Source: Cymbidium sinense
Taxonomy: Eukaryota > Streptophyta > Magnoliopsida > Asparagales > Orchidaceae
Length of the DNA: 64,000 nt
Reading direction: 5' to 3'
Assembly (NCBI GenBank): GCA_021442155.1
Contig: CM038215.1
Span: 278,678,413-278,742,412 of the forward strand
Of this stretch, positions 23,500-37,219 are shown piece by piece (the stretch's first letter is position 1; each line of letters starts with the position of its first letter). The notes under the pieces are model-generated. The model was given only the letters and a program-made list of their open reading frames with translations. It did no database searches and was not told where the DNA came from. The position numbers and the translations under genes were made by a program.

Positions 23500-25600
23500 A
23501 CCTTTCTCTAACTTTGCGGACAGCAAACACCTCCAGTCAACTGACTCAAAACCTACACCCAAATGCTTATTTAAAGAAAGATCAAAATGCCACTAAGAAG
23601 AAATATTTCAAGAGGAGCCCGAAAGCTTACTATGGAGGAGATGTAATGAGAAATCTACACCTACAACATAGCCTCATTGAATTTGAGAGAAGATATCATA
23701 AGAAAATCACTTATAACCTCAATGAACTCACCTGAAAGGCAAGAAGATGAGAATCCCTTTCACCAAGAGGTCTCCAATGATGAAGAACAAATGCCACAAT
23801 GATGTGACATTGAATACATGAGAAAAGATCATGATCTTGGAGTGAAAATTGATTTGACAGAATTTGAAGGTTTGCATGGATCCAAATGAGTGAATGGCTT
23901 CGAATAGTGGAGTAAATATTTGACTATAAAGATATTCCCAAGATAGGAGAGTTAAGTTGATGGCCATTAATTTCAAGAAAAGCGTCTCTTTATGATAGGA
24001 AGATTTGAAGTATATGCACTAGCGTGAGGAGAAGAGCAAAATCACCATCTAAACCAAGATGAAGAGAGTCACAACATAAGTATTTATCGATACACTACAT
24101 GGAGGATGTCTTCTTGAAGCTTTATAATCTATAACAATAGGATATGTCGGTGGAGGACTTTAGAACATAATTTGAATAGCTCATATTAAAGTGTAAGTTG
24201 ATGGAGCCAGATGAGAACACCATTGCTCATTATTTGAACCGATTGAAACCATTCATCACCAATATGGTGCAGTTGTAGCCTCATCAGGCATTGTTGGTTG
24301 TACATACATTTGCCCTAAAGATAGAGAAGAAACACATACTCACCCATTTAAGTTAGGATTTGCCTTGGGATCAAGTAGTAGGAGCTCACATTTTATGGTT
24401 TAGCCCTATAAGAGGAGAAGTCAGAATTAGAGGGAAAGAAAGGTGATAAGACTAGCTCTTTAATCACTCTTTCTGCTAGGAAGTGCTTTAAGTGCTATGA
24501 GTGTGATCACATTAGCTCTATTGCCCAAGCAGGAGAATGATTTCCTTCACTAAGCAAGGCTAGTTGAGGAGATAGGTATTGAGGATTCTGGAGATGACAT
24601 ACCTAATAATGAGTACCAACTTACAACAGATAAGGGAGTGATACTTATGATTCGACGAGTTTTATAGATCAAACCCAAAAAGGAGTTGTAGTGGCTCAGG
24701 CACAACATCTTTTGCACTAGATTTTATGTGAAGGGAAATGTGTATACTCTATCATTGATGGAAGGAGTTATGAAAATATTGTCTACACATGCAGTGGAAA
24801 AGTTGAACCTTTTCACACAAACACTCCTAGCTCTACTCAACTTGGTTGATCAAGGGAAATGGTATTTGTGTGGACAAAAGCTGTATGTTGAAATTCTCTA
24901 TTGGAAACAAAGTACAAGAATACGTGTGTTGTGATGTCATGCTTTATGCGGGCCGGTCAGAATGACACCAAGATATTTAATGATGGATTTAGGTATACCT
25001 ACATTTTCAAGAAGGATGAGAAACACATTGCAACTTCTACCATGAAAGGAGATGATGTAGCTAGTCGTCAATCAAAACTAGAGTCAGTGCCTAGGGCTAT
25101 CTTTTTGCAGACCATGAGGTAGACACGAATAGCACTAGCACTTGTATTACTAGAGGGGAGTGAGGGAGAATAGTCCATACTAGATACAATACGACTACTA
25201 TTGAAGGAGTTCTAGGATGTGATGATTGATAGTTTACTTGTTAAGTTACCTTGAGGGACATACATCATGTGATAAATCTTATCCGGGATCGATCCTTCTA
25301 AACTTATCTTCTTATATGATGTGATTGATAGAGCATGAAGATGGGAGTGAGGGAACACTAGCACTGTACTACAAGAGGGGAGTGAGGGAGAAGAGTCCAT
25401 ACTAGAGGCAGTACAATCACTATTGAAGGAGTTTCAGGATGTGATGACTGATATTTGCCTATTGAGTTAACCACCCTTAAGAGACATATTAAGTGATCGA
25501 GATTATCTTAGGATCTATCCTTCTAAACTTACCTTCCTTTAAGATGCGGTTGACAGAGCACAAAGAGAGTTCCAAAATGTCGATTGGCTCTATACCACAT
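23500..25600 (+). pseudogene. Truncated Ty3/Gypsy gag-protease-pol start
   Basis: Gag-like stretch 23860-24340 (SVEDFRTxFExL and EPDENTIAHYLNRLKPFI-type readings); a zinc knuckle CFKCYECDHI near 24480; a protease region 24728-25120 (VEKLNL, NDGFRYTYIFKKDEKHI); then the linker to RT (LLKEF.DVMIDSL) near 25200. Stops are frequent. The RT core, integrase and 3' LTR are absent, so the element is truncated near 25600. Confidence 0.75.
25135..25590 (+). repeat. ~235-bp tandem duplication within the Gypsy relic
   Basis: GAGGGGAGTGAGGGAGAA, CACTATTGAAGGAGTT and ATCGATCCTTCTAAACTTA-type strings occur twice in order, starting at about 25150 and 25375. Confidence 0.8.
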
Positions 25601-28390
25601 AGCCTCCTCTTCGACAACCACCATGTCAACCTAACACTGTGCTAGCTCTTCCAATGAACACTGATGTTGACGATGGCATTCACTGCTTTTAGATAACATA
25701 CCTCTTATAACTCTCTCACACTTTTTCGTCCATTTTTTTATATCTTCATTTTTTTCTCTAAAACCTCTCATTGGCACCTCTACCTCCTCTCTTCTCTCTA
25801 TTCTATCCCTCTCTTTCTCTCTCACTCTTATATGTATATATAAAAGAGAGAGAGAAAAGATATTTAAAAAGGAGAGAGTGTGTTGTGTATTGCTTTGTTG
25901 TCAACTTCATTACCTCGTGCGCAAAGGTATAATGCAAAAATAACTTGTTGCAACACTTAAGGTCTTGTATTCATTTTTTTGATGCAACTGGGAGAGCCTA
26001 TTAGGTTGCATGATTTCTTGTGCATGAAAACCATCAATACATTCCTTTGCATGGAGAGAAGATCCATAAGCCCTTTTTTAGCGTGATGGTGAAAAAGTGG
26101 TTGCCAAAAATAATTACTTGTATGTGTCTTTTTTATGCAATGGAACTTTTTTTGTCTTTCAAATTTTTATTATGATATGAAGATCCATTCACATTTTTTG
26201 ATGTGTAGTAGAAGATTAGGTTGTAATGTTTACATCACCCATACACATTTTAATGTCATGATTGACACGCCTAGCATTCTTTGTGTTCTATACGTTGGGG
26301 ATTATATTGGATAGTTCCTGAATTTTATATCAATTGGGCTCGAACATGATAAAATTAAAATGGCATTTATGAGCTCTAATGTTTCCCAAAGATGAATTAA
26401 ATATAAATTTCAAGATTGAAAAGGAATGATGATGACGTTGATTAAAATTACAGAGGATCAAACTTGAACTATAGTACTTGCAATGGACTTGCAAAAAACT
26501 AGATAATTTACCTGAGAGCAATTGATGTGTCAATAAATTACTTGATTTGATAACCTGGCTAGAAAAATCTAAATTTAGGTTGATCCAAGGTTTTTGTCTA
26601 AATTATGGACTCATTTGTATTTTGGATTAGGTGCAACTTCACCCAAATAACTTGAAATCAGCTCAAAATTGATCTCATTACTTTTTTAGGTTTGGGTTGT
26701 GCCAGTTTAGGTTGGGTGACTTGGGTTAAATGAGCTATATTTAGGTTAGTTGGTTCAAGTTGGTTCAAAAATACATGATCCATACAATAAGAAGATTAAG
26801 CAGATTGGATTCGAGTTTGTTGGTTTGAGCTGATTTGGGTTTGGGTCAAGTATTTTGAATCATATAATAAATAGGTTGGCCTCAAGTCAAACATGTTTGG
26901 GTTGAGTCAACTAAACTTCGGATCAAATTTGAATGTTTGATTAATTTAAATTGACACCCTTAGCAAGGAATGAATAGAACCACCTCACAATCGTTGGAAC
27001 TTTAAGAACTTTGAACTGGACTTAAATGTGAAAGTGAACTAAGGAAAATTATTCCCTATGGGGCAAACCTCACTAACATACCATAGTATATGGACAACAA
27101 ATTATGACATTTTGAAACATGTGATTGATTCAAATTCGCAATAATATCTATAATAAATCCATGCAAGTAGATAGAATGTTATCTTTTGAGATTCAAAATA
27201 AAGTCTTGCATGCATTTTAATGATAAAATTTTTGCTCAAACAATCATATTTGAATAATGCCAAGTCTTACACATGCTTCATGAGGCAATCTTCAACATAT
27301 ATTAACATATTAGAAGTGATGTAAGAGTTTTAAGATGCTGCATTTTTTTTAAATATTGTTGAAGTTTTTGAAATTAAATACTTTCATATGTGCTCATCGT
27401 GCTAAATACCTGATTTTAGTGAAGGTTGCACAACTAAAAATAAGATGAATTCAAATTTCCCCTACTATGAGATGCATACCATCACTTTAAAAATTTATAA
27501 ATTTTTTCTTGAAAAATTCAAATTCATCGACCTGTCTGCAAGCCCTCAAAGCTAATTATCTTGCCTATAAGGCGGGGTCATAAGTCTTACTTAGTAAGCC
27601 TAATCCTCCACTTCACAAAGGTCGGTCGATAAGATTTGTCTCAAAGAATGATTATAAATTCTTCTCTCGTGGTCTAATGCAATAGACTACTCATTTAAAC
27701 TGGGAATCATGTACTCGGATCGTAAAATGCACTAAATATTTTCTTACATGTGGATCAATATCTTTTTTAGAGAAATTTTATTTTGAAAAGCAAACTCTCA
27801 ATATCACTCCTAAAAGGCATAACCACAATTTTCAGCCTCATAAACTCAATCTTGTACATATATGGTTGAGTATTTAGGACCTGTAATGTAAAAAGATTTA
27901 TATGAGCTAAAATGGCATCCAACCACAGAATTGATTGTCTGAAGGCAAGCAATGAGAGTCTAAAAGGTTCAAGACAACAAAGTGAAATCTTTTAAATATT
28001 CTTATGATGAGCTTAGTTATCATTCATTATTATCAGAGGGGTTTACCTTCGAAAAAATAAGTTGTCAAATTGTAGATAGTAAATACAAAACCTCAAAAAA
28101 TTTCCCTTAATGGTGGTTGCATTGTTTCAATTGTCACCCATCCCATTTTCAAGATGCCTCTAAATTCTCATGCAAATCATTTTGGATCCAAATTCAAGTT
28201 GATGTTAGTTCACAAAAAGTATATCCCATGTCAAACACTGTTCAAAATTGCGCAATCTGAGATGCGCTTTAGCACAATTTGAGTGAAAACTGCATTAAGG
28301 CTCACATCTCATGCTGTTTAAACAAGGCATGTGCCTAACATTTGGTGAGGCATGCCTTAAGCTGCGACTTGTCTCATAGTTTAAATTTTT
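25601..28390. other. No gene recognised; AT-rich intron sequence
   Basis: Contains a GA/CT-rich patch (25780-25880) and degenerate GGTTTGGGTT/GGGTCAA repeats (26570-26985) of the sort found in plant transposon ends. No domain recognised. Confidence 0.4.
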
Positions 28391-28529
28391 TTTTTAATTT
28401 GATATAATTTCATATACAAACAATCACTCTCTTCATCTTAGGTACATAGCCCACTTGACGCATACAACTCCTTCCCTTTTCATGCACAAAACTCATGCAT
28501 TCACCAACATTTTCTTGGTTGTTGCTACG

Positions 28530-28730
28530 ATCGACCATTCCTATCGTTGCCATTGGCCATATTTAATCCTGTCATTGTCGTTGCCACCTACTGCTATCGC
28601 CATTGTTGCCCTCTGCTATTGTTGTCATTACTGTTGCCCCTTGTTGTTTTCATCATCGTTGTTGTTGTCGCTATTGCTGTATACCCCTATTGTTGTTGTC
28701 ACTGTTGCCCCCTCCCCCTCATCAAATATC
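28530..28730. repeat. Low-complexity TTG/CTG-like stretch
   Basis: Degenerate (TTGTTG/CATTGC)n sequence gives overlapping open frames in three frames, which is a composition effect and not coding evidence. Confidence 0.6.
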
Positions 28731-29590
28731 AAGTTGTCTTCTTCCACATGGATCTCCACTCTCTTCACCATTTTTTTCTCTATTTAGTTACCTTGACATC
28801 TTCATCTTGTTCATATATGATCAAATCTCCTATTTCATAGCTTCTAGCAATTTATCACAAGAAACAAATATTCATGTGCAAGTCAAAGAGGTGTTTCTTA
28901 TCCTTGTAGCACCACCCTATAACTGTAAAGATGTCTTGTCATTTCCTCTAATGTCGACTTGTACATTATGCCTTCCTATTGGATCCTTTCTATAACCCAT
29001 TGTGACTTTCCTTGCCTATAATCATTTCTTACAAAATCCTAGATTTAAAATCTTGATTAAAATAAATTTAAAAAACATACAAATATTGAACACTATCCAA
29101 TTGTTATTTTGTAAACTCGATTAATTGTACCTAGATTTTTTTTCTTCCTGCTTTCCTCTATGCCATGAATTTTAGGATGACTGTAGTTTAAGACTTAGAA
29201 AAAAGTTTCTATAGGAAGAGAATTGAATAATATTAAATAAAGTGATTAGAGTAAGTTAGCAATACTACCTTACACATCCTCTCTAACTCCCTATCAAATA
29301 CAATAGCCATCATTAATTGCTATAACAACCAACGAAGTGTACCAAATTGCAGCAATTAAGGGAACTAAACAACAATCAACAAAAATTTCAATGCATCCAA
29401 TTAAAGCACTGAATAACACCTCTTAAGGACCCCAAACAACAACTCATAAAGCTGCTAAATAGCAGTTAATTAATTAAAGGCATTAAATAGCATTTGATAA
29501 AGGTACCAAAGGAGGCAACTGACAATTGAGGGTTGTGGGATTTTAGGAGGAAGAGAAGAGAACTTGTGGGTTCAAGAATCACCAGTACAA
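28731..29590. other. No gene recognised
   Basis: AT-rich intron sequence between the low-complexity stretch and the 45-bp repeats; nothing recognisable. Confidence 0.4.
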
Positions 29591-29595
29591 CAGTC

Positions 29596-29735
29596 AAGAA
29601 ATGACAAAAATGACAGCCAACGAAGGTCCAAACAGCAGCTAAGAAATGGCACTAATGATAGCCAATAAAGGTCCAAACAGCAGCCAAGAATTGACATATA
29701 TGACAACCAACAAAGGTCCAGCAACATCCACAAAC
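29596..29735 (+). repeat. Three tandem ~45-bp units
   Basis: GACAGCCAACGAAGGTCCAA, GATAGCCAATAAAGGTCCAA and GACAACCAACAAAGGTCC head three successive units, each preceded by AAGAA.TGACA or GGCAC. Followed by a (GA)n tract near 30040-30080. Confidence 0.7.
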
Positions 29736-31340
29736 AAGGGTCCAAATAGCCACCACAAGGTCCAATTAAAGGCTTGGAAAGCAGCTAATGCTCCCAACTC
29801 CAATTTTCATGGTTCACACACCCACACAACAGCTCAAATTACTGCAGCTCATTTGCTGTCTACACACCCAGCCGAAAAGAAGAGGGCCCCATCAATATAA
29901 AAATTCTTTAGTAAAGCTCTTAGCTAACACAACATCAAAAGAGAGGAATTTCACAGCTAGCAACAACCCAAAGACAAGATTTCATGGCAAAAAAATCAAC
30001 AGCCCTTATATGCAACATCTCACAGTACAACACGAAGAGAGTGAGAGAGAGAGAGAGGGAGAGGGAGGGAGAGAGAGAGTAGCCCCCAAATTAGAATTCA
30101 TGGCAACAACACTAGCACAACCAACACAAGAGAGCTGAGGGAATAAATGGCAACCATAGTAGGAATAAGAAGGGATTTAATTGCAGCTCTAAGTTGAATT
30201 TTCTTATATAAGGTTTATATATTAAATCATAGTCATAATTTTCCTTTAATTTTCATCCAATCGATGCAGGAGGAGCTGCATGAGGAGCTTAGTGGCAACG
30301 GGTGATTGGAGCTACAATACATTAATATAGGCAACAATAAATTTAATTGAAACTCTGGTAATTAAGTAATGTATAAATAAAATTCGTAACTCTTAATATA
30401 TACTTCTATATATCAAAATGGATTAAATTGAAAATAAAATCTTATAAAAATGCATATGATGATTTTTAAGATATATGAAAAATGGGGTATATTTTAAAAT
30501 ATGTTTTACCTTTGATGAAATTTGGATATTAGATGGGATTTATATACTAGTCATCTGTGAGTGCAAAAGAGCACATATAATCAAGTTTAAATAAAAGGAG
30601 AAATCATCTCTGATCTTAATTAATTCTTTGGTGTATGTGATATACAATAAGAGATTGAATGATAAAAATATGAAAAAAAGGTTCGATGGATGATGAATAT
30701 CTTTGTGAAGATATGCCATCAAATGAAGAATGGTTTGTGGACAATAACAATGGGGAATCACTATTTAAGTTAAAACAACAATATCAATGTTGATTTGCTA
30801 TAGAGATAGACTTAAGTACAATTGCCAATAAGATATATAAAAAAGATATCTATAAAAGTTTAAGCATTTGAAGTTGCTTTAAGTTTTATTTAATATTTTT
30901 AATTTTTTATAAATTATTATTGATTATAGAAGAGAGAAGATGATTGAGATTGAAGAAGAGAAATAATGGAAAACATAGACTCAAGCTAAGATAGTGGAGA
31001 AAAATATTCATTACGATGGCAACTCAATGAAGAAGAGATGAGGGTTGAGGACTTTGATTGTTTGTTATATTTTTATTTAGATTTATGAATGTCGTTATGT
31101 TGGACAATAAGAGTGAAATGGGATAAATTTATTGTGCTTTACATATTTGATGTCTTACTTTACTTTGATATATGTTACTTTTATTATTATCTTATGCTCC
31201 TTTGATTAGTTGATGTTTGTTTTACACTTTCACTATACACAATTTATTACATTGTACTTTGTGTTGTGCAATTTGTTACTTATATACATGCAATTTGATA
31301 CTTCTTACTAGGTTAGGTTGTTAATGTCCATTTTAATATA
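29736..31340. other. Unidentified, possibly LTR-derived sequence
   Basis: Holds the (GA)n tract, ATGGCAACAAC-like strings and then AT-rich sequence. No coding motif recognised. Confidence 0.3.
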
Positions 31341-31345
31341 TTTAT

Positions 31346-32989
31346 TGTCACGACGGCGAGCTTGGAATCTGAAGCAGAACGTGATGGACGGAATAAAAAA
31401 AAACATTTCTATAACAATTCCAATATAAATTTAAAGTCCAACTATACAATCATAAAAGAGCACTACAATCTGATAATTTAAAAATCATACATAAATGTTT
31501 AATAGATTAAATACACTAACATAACTCAACATAATTCTTGACATAAATACCTATCTCCTCTGCGGTTCCTGCGGTCCTTTCATATCGTCATTTAATTAGG
31601 ATTATTACGAAAAAGATTAAACTAACAAATGAATATAATTGATTGGGTTAATTATCTTTTATAGTAACAAGAAAAAAAGAAGCTATCGCAGGTTTTTACA
31701 TCTGCGTACGTAAAAGAAAATAATCTGCTCAACAATCAATCGTATGTGAGGTAAGTATGCGTAAATATTTAGCGATAGCGGGGTCGATATCATAAACATT
31801 TAGATGGCGTATGGGGTCGTTTTCATAAACATTTAGCGATTATATGAACTTTTACTTTTTTACTTTTATCGTCACGAGTCATATCTATCGTCGGATGAGT
31901 ATCATTACCTTTACCATTTCTAATTTCCTGGCCTTTTGAATCATATTTGTCGCGAATTCGTTCGTCAGGGGTGAACGAAAGCTTCAAACACATCTGGCGT
32001 ATCGTATCATCATATGACGTTAATTCATGTAGCGGTAAATCGATGAAACTTTATAAAATGAATGTAGCGATATGATCGCATTCGGATATTATCCAACATG
32101 AATAAGCGATGTATTCGATTTATATAAAAGCAGGAAAATCATCACAGCTGGCAGTGCAGGAAAAAGTCAAAATCATCTAAACGTCATTTCATCACGGGGA
32201 AAGTAAAGATATTTTTACCATAAATGTAAGAATATAATTACCACTTTTAACTGCGGTTCTCTTGAAACCTCCTTTCCTTTAATGATTCTTCCTTAATTAA
32301 TTCCATAACATAAAATATTAAGTGTTAAAGTTACTTAATATAACATTAATTGATTATCCCCCATCAAATGATTAATCTAATTAACGATAATATAAATACA
32401 TTTCCTTTATATGTGCTAAAATCTAATACTCCCCTTTCTTATTTTTCTTAAATTTATTCTTGAAATGATCTTAAAATGATTCTTAAACTAAATTTTATTT
32501 ATCTTACCTAATTCTAATTTAAAGTCCTTGAAATCTATAACCCTAAGTTAGAATTATAAACCTTAAGTTAACTTGAAATGACAAAAAAATCATAAATAAT
32601 ATAATAATTAACAATTGAATTAAACTATATTAATATATATATATATTTTTTATATACCTCTCGGTTGCTTGCGTCTTCCCTTCCCTCCTTTCGATTGCTT
32701 GCACCACGGCTCGGCTCGAGGTCGGCGTGTGGAGCGCCTCTCAGAGACAGAAACTCTCTTCTTCTTCCTTGGCGACAACGCATACGAAAATATCCTCCTT
32801 TCTTTCGATCGTCAGAACAGGAAAGCTATTTCACTTTCAGTAGAACGCGCGGGTAATTCTCCTCTTCTCTCCTCTCCTTCTCTCGTGTTTTTTTTTTTTG
32901 GGGCTGGGTTTGTTCGAGAGAGAACACTCGTTGATTACTTTTCCTCTTTCATTGCATGGCGGTTCTTTTTTTTAGGTTTGGTTATTACA
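31346..32989 (-). repeat. 3' LTR (left) of the Gypsy element
   Basis: Plus-strand ends TGTCACGACGG and GGTTATTACA. Collinear over its whole length with 37220-38865 but with many small differences. Confidence 0.92.
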
Positions 32990-33059
32990 ATCTCTCCTCT
33001 TATAAAATTTTGTCCTCGAAATTTAAATGACAATAAATAAATACACATACTTTACTTAA

Positions 33060-34990
33060 ATAATTGAGGTATAGTTCTCGCATTTGATTCTTCTCACGTA
33101 GTCTCCGATCGATCCATGTTTTACGATTGCGAACAAATGAAATTTCTATTCACGAGATGCTTGATATCATAATCTATAATTCTTTCACCTAAATGTGAGA
33201 TCGAATATCAATAGGATCGGTAATAATCTTGTTGCCTCATCGATTATTTTGTGAAGAAATATAAACATATTGTCACTCCTGCATGAGAAGGTAAAGCCGG
33301 TCATAAACTTTCTAATTCCAAGATTTCATATGGACCAATATAATGTAACTTTCCAACTTTGCCGATCGTTTTATACCTTTCATGGGGTGACTTTAAGAAA
33401 TAACAATTCTCCACTTCAAATTCTAGGTAGATGTTTAGCTAAGTATTTCTTCTTTATCTCAAACTTTTAATTTATCGCGGATCAATCGGATCTTCTCGGT
33501 AGCTTCATCTTATGTACATACCGATTCTTCTTTCACTTGTCTCCACCCAAGCGGTGTTCATTTCCTTGATACAATGCTTGTAGCCATACCAATACTTGCT
33601 TGAAAACTATTATTATAAAATCAATCAAAGGCAAATGAACTTCCCGATTTTCTCGAATCAAGAACACGAGTGACAAATCTTCCGGTGTTTGAATTGTTCT
33701 TTCGGCCATCGGTTTGAGGATGGAATCGATCTTGAAAGTAAGCTTAACAAACTTCTTGAATTTTTCTCCACAATCTAGATGTAAATCATCCGTCCGATGG
33801 ACACTATAGATTTTGGCACACCATGTAACTTCGATTTCATATTTTCTTTTAGTTTTTAGTCAGTTGTTTGATAGGTATAAAGTGTCGATTTAGTCAACCT
33901 ATCAATAATAACCCAAATAACATCTCTTTACGGATCCCTGAAAACCACAATCCATAGATATCGTCCATTTCACTCGGTGCAGAAGTAAAGTCAAGCGATG
34001 TTCTAATCATCGACATGATTGACATTTAGAGATTCATTCACTTCTTCATTCACAAAATATTTTCTTAAGATCTTGATACATTTCTTTTCTTTGATGAATT
34101 GTATAATTATAATGATGTCTTCATGTAATATGTCTTTTCTCAAATCTCCAATATTTGGAATGCAAATTACATTATGATATTTCAATAATCCTCTTCATTG
34201 ATTTCAAAATCTTACGTATGACTACCTTTTCAAATCTAAAATTTTTTGATAGTCCATCTTGAGGTAAAGCATCCCGTATTTTGTCTTTCAAATTTGATTT
34301 TATAAATCGATTTAGGCATGATCATCTAGATTTGATAATTAAAATTTTCAATTTTTTAAATCTTTAATCAACTCGATGAGATCTAAGCACTGCGATGTTT
34401 TTCTACTCAAAGCATCGACTACATTTTTGGATGATATTGAATCTAAATCATAATCTTTAATGAGTTCCATCTTCTTTGCTTAGCTCCTTCGAGTAAAGAT
34501 ATATTTCAAGCTTTGATGATCGGTGAAAACTTCACACCTATAAATATAAATAATGTCAAATTTTTAATGCAAATATCTTCTTGCTCAGGATTATGGGTGG
34601 GATAGTTCTTTTCATGATTTTTTTTGATTCGCGCTAAGCAAACACTTTCTGCGTAAGTACACATCGGCCTCTTAATGATGTATTATAAATTTGAAATCCT
34701 TACATCGATGGAATAGTTAATCTTGCGGTCGTTAAATAATTCTTGATTTTGAAAAGTCTTTCCGACCATTCAAACTTTCTTTCGAGTTAATCTTGATAGT
34801 GGCATGTGAAAACCAACAAATCTCTATAATATCCTGCCGAAACTTACGTGACAGTGGTAGGTGCGCCATTCATTTGACTTTCACTTCCGAAATCCCTTCT
34901 TAATCATGTGCCCCAAGAATATGATCTTAAAAAATTCACACTTAGAAAATTTTGCATATAATTCATTTCCTTTCAAAGCTTGCAAAATAA
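33060..34990 (-). pseudogene. Gypsy integrase/RNase H region
   Basis: Minus-strand reading near 33970-33850 gives EWTISMD then LGYY/DRL-type remnants of the integrase core (WxxISMDFVxGLP...WVIIDRLTK). Very degraded; the limits are approximate. Confidence 0.6.
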
Positions 34991-35350
34991 TGTGAAGGTG
35001 GTTTTTGAGCATTCATCTCAGAATAAATTAGAATATCATCTATGAATCTGATCAAATGAATCTAAAAGTTTAAAGATTATTCATGAGATTCATAAATCTG
35101 TTGGAGCATTTTATTAAGCCAAAAGGCATCACAACTCATAGTGCTTGCCTGTCTTGAATGCGATCTTTGGTATATCTTCTTCTTTAATTCTCGATGATAA
35201 CGATCTTAAATCAATCTTTGAAAATCTTGAATCAGTCAAAATATCATCAATTCTTGGTAAGGGATATTTATTCTTCAAGGTGAGTTTGTTAAGTTCTCAT
35301 GTCGATCATAGCGCTTCATCTTTCTTCAAATAATCTGAGCTCCCCGAGGA
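34860..35350 (-). pseudogene. Gypsy reverse transcriptase remnant
   Basis: Minus strand near 35060-34880 reads FIDDILIYS, the catalytic box, followed by a broken KFSKCEF/FLGH-like thumb. The other RT blocks are eroded by deletions. Confidence 0.75.
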
Positions 35351-35822
35351 GATGTCAGGCACGATAAATCCCTTCAATAATTCTTGCGGTTGATTCTTCA
35401 ACTCTTGTAATTCTTTGATTGCCATTATATGGTACCTCTTCTGGTTTTGCATCTTGAATTAACTAGAGAAATCTATCTCTCATGGAGGTAAACCCGGTAA
35501 ATCATCCGAAAGACTTGGATACTCCTTTTCTCTGGTATATCCATCTTCTTTACCTCTTTACTAACATCTATAATTTGAGCAAGAAAACCTTCATAGCCTT
35601 TTGTTAGCATCTTTTGAACTTTCAAGCAAGACACCATCATAGTTAATACTCCCCTATGCCCCATGAATTCTTCTTTTCGAATATTGAATTTGAATTTATC
35701 TTTTAGAACAATCTATAGTAGCGTGATATTTAGCTAGCAATCCATTAAAATTACATCAAATTCATATATTGATCTTATTAAATTGGCATTCAAGTTTCTT
35801 TCACGATATTTAGGTTCACCTT

Positions 35823-36068
35823 TCAAATATTTTCGTTCATTTGAGACCCATTTGGCATTCTTCTTGAAAGTACTACAGACATCTTCATAACTTGTAATCC
35901 AAAAATTTTCATACATCCCTCAGATATAAATGAATGTGAGGCTCCAATATCAAATAAAACTCTAACTGATTTACTTTTAATAAAGATGATACCTATAATG
36001 AGTAGACATATGAAGCAATTATATCTAGCACAATGATAAAAGTGTAATCTTAATATAAATAAAGACAT
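35823..36068 (-). pseudogene. Gypsy aspartic protease
   Basis: Minus-strand 81-residue frame with VRVLFDIGASHSFISEGC, the retropepsin active-site motif (usually D-T-G; here D-I-G, a change likely to inactivate it). Confidence 0.85.
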
Positions 36069-36162
36069 ACACGTAATAACATCGAGTCTTTTCTTTCTTC
36101 GCGTGATAAAAACTTCGAGTATGTTACGTCGGTTCAGTTTGAGGTGGGCGATAATTGATTGA

Positions 36163-36945
36163 TCATCCTTTGTCTCGGTCTCGGGAGGTTGAATATTTGT
36201 CCAGCATCCATTGAAGATCTCGACTCAAGAGAGCAAGATTTTGCCATATGTCTGGCGATGGCACTAAAAGCAAGTGTTTGTGCAGAGACTCTCCTTTATG
36301 TGCTCTTCCACATCTTGGGCATGTGGCGTACTCTACTATCTGGCATGGGTATCGACTTGCTTCTTCGGTTTGATTTTTCGGTTTGAACATTTTGTCTAAA
36401 TTTTGGCTATCATCATTCCTCTCTTATGAATATCTCTCCTCTCGGTGGGCACATGCATAATTATCGCGCTCCTCCGCGATCTGACATAATCATCAATACC
36501 CAAAGGAATTAAATGTCGATTACATCCTTCGTCAGGATAGAAACTATGGCATTTTCTTACATTTGGTATCAATTGAGGTGCATAGCATTGTGAACTTCGA
36601 ACTTCATATTGCATTATAGAAGCGATCTCCACAGTATCGATCGATGAATTTATCTTGCATTGTCTCTGTGAGATGGGTACAAACCAATCTCTAAAGTCTT
36701 CATAAAGTCTCCTCCATGAAATAAGGCGCAGACCTCCCTTCAAATTTCTCTTGTAGCTGTCCTGCATCTCTACCCTCAAAAGCAAAAGCCAAAACAACTC
36801 TTCTTCTTTGGAGGCATGACATGCTTTTAAGATTTTCTCTATCCGCATCAACCAATTTTCGATTACGTAGTCCTATCTGTCCGAGAAAAGAGGTTCTATC
36901 TTGAAATAGTTTGATTCTTAGAAACCCCACCACTTCCACTCGGTA
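36163..36945 (-). pseudogene. Gypsy gag with zinc knuckle
   Basis: Minus-strand overlapping frames: 36700-36939 and 36396-36851 carry KLVDADRENLKSMSC and YEDFRDWFVPISQRQ, matching capsid readings of plant Gypsy gag. 36163-36390 has CPRCGRAHKGE, a CCHC-type knuckle start. Shifts between frames show decay. Confidence 0.75.
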
Positions 36946-37201
36946 GGTGATTCCTTATCATTTGAGTCATTGCTTCCATCGTTTGAGTTCATCATAGTGA
37001 AGGTGGTTGCACCAAATTGTGCTCGTGGTTTGTGCCTCTATTTTCACTCATCATCTTCTTGAATTGATTTCATGCACGAGAAATTTATTATAATCGTTAC
37101 ACATCAATATAATCATATGTAATTCTCTTTAAATTTTATCATCTTCTATTGGCTCTTTGATTTTTTTTTTTTTGATCATACTTATGTCCTAAATATAAAA
37201 T

Positions 37202-37219
37202 CTAGCTCGATACCACTCT
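37202..37219 (-). other. Primer-binding site (tRNA-iMet type)
   Basis: Minus strand after the right LTR reads AGAGTGGTATCGAGCTAG, close to the common TGGTATCAGAGC site. Confidence 0.75.

Noticed and set aside
28455..28995. Three overlapping open frames of 97-130 residues on the plus strand
   Set aside because: They all arise from a degenerate TTG/CTG/CCT low-complexity stretch. Leucine- and cysteine-rich peptides in three frames at once indicate composition, not coding.
29788..30138. 116-residue open frame
   Set aside because: It runs through the 45-bp repeats and a (GA)n tract (ERERE-type peptide) with no motif or neighbouring exon.
32665..33040. Open frames of 63 and 123 residues near the end of the left LTR
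   Set aside because: They lie inside an LTR and recur at 38552-38877 in the other LTR with different frames, so they are LTR sequence.
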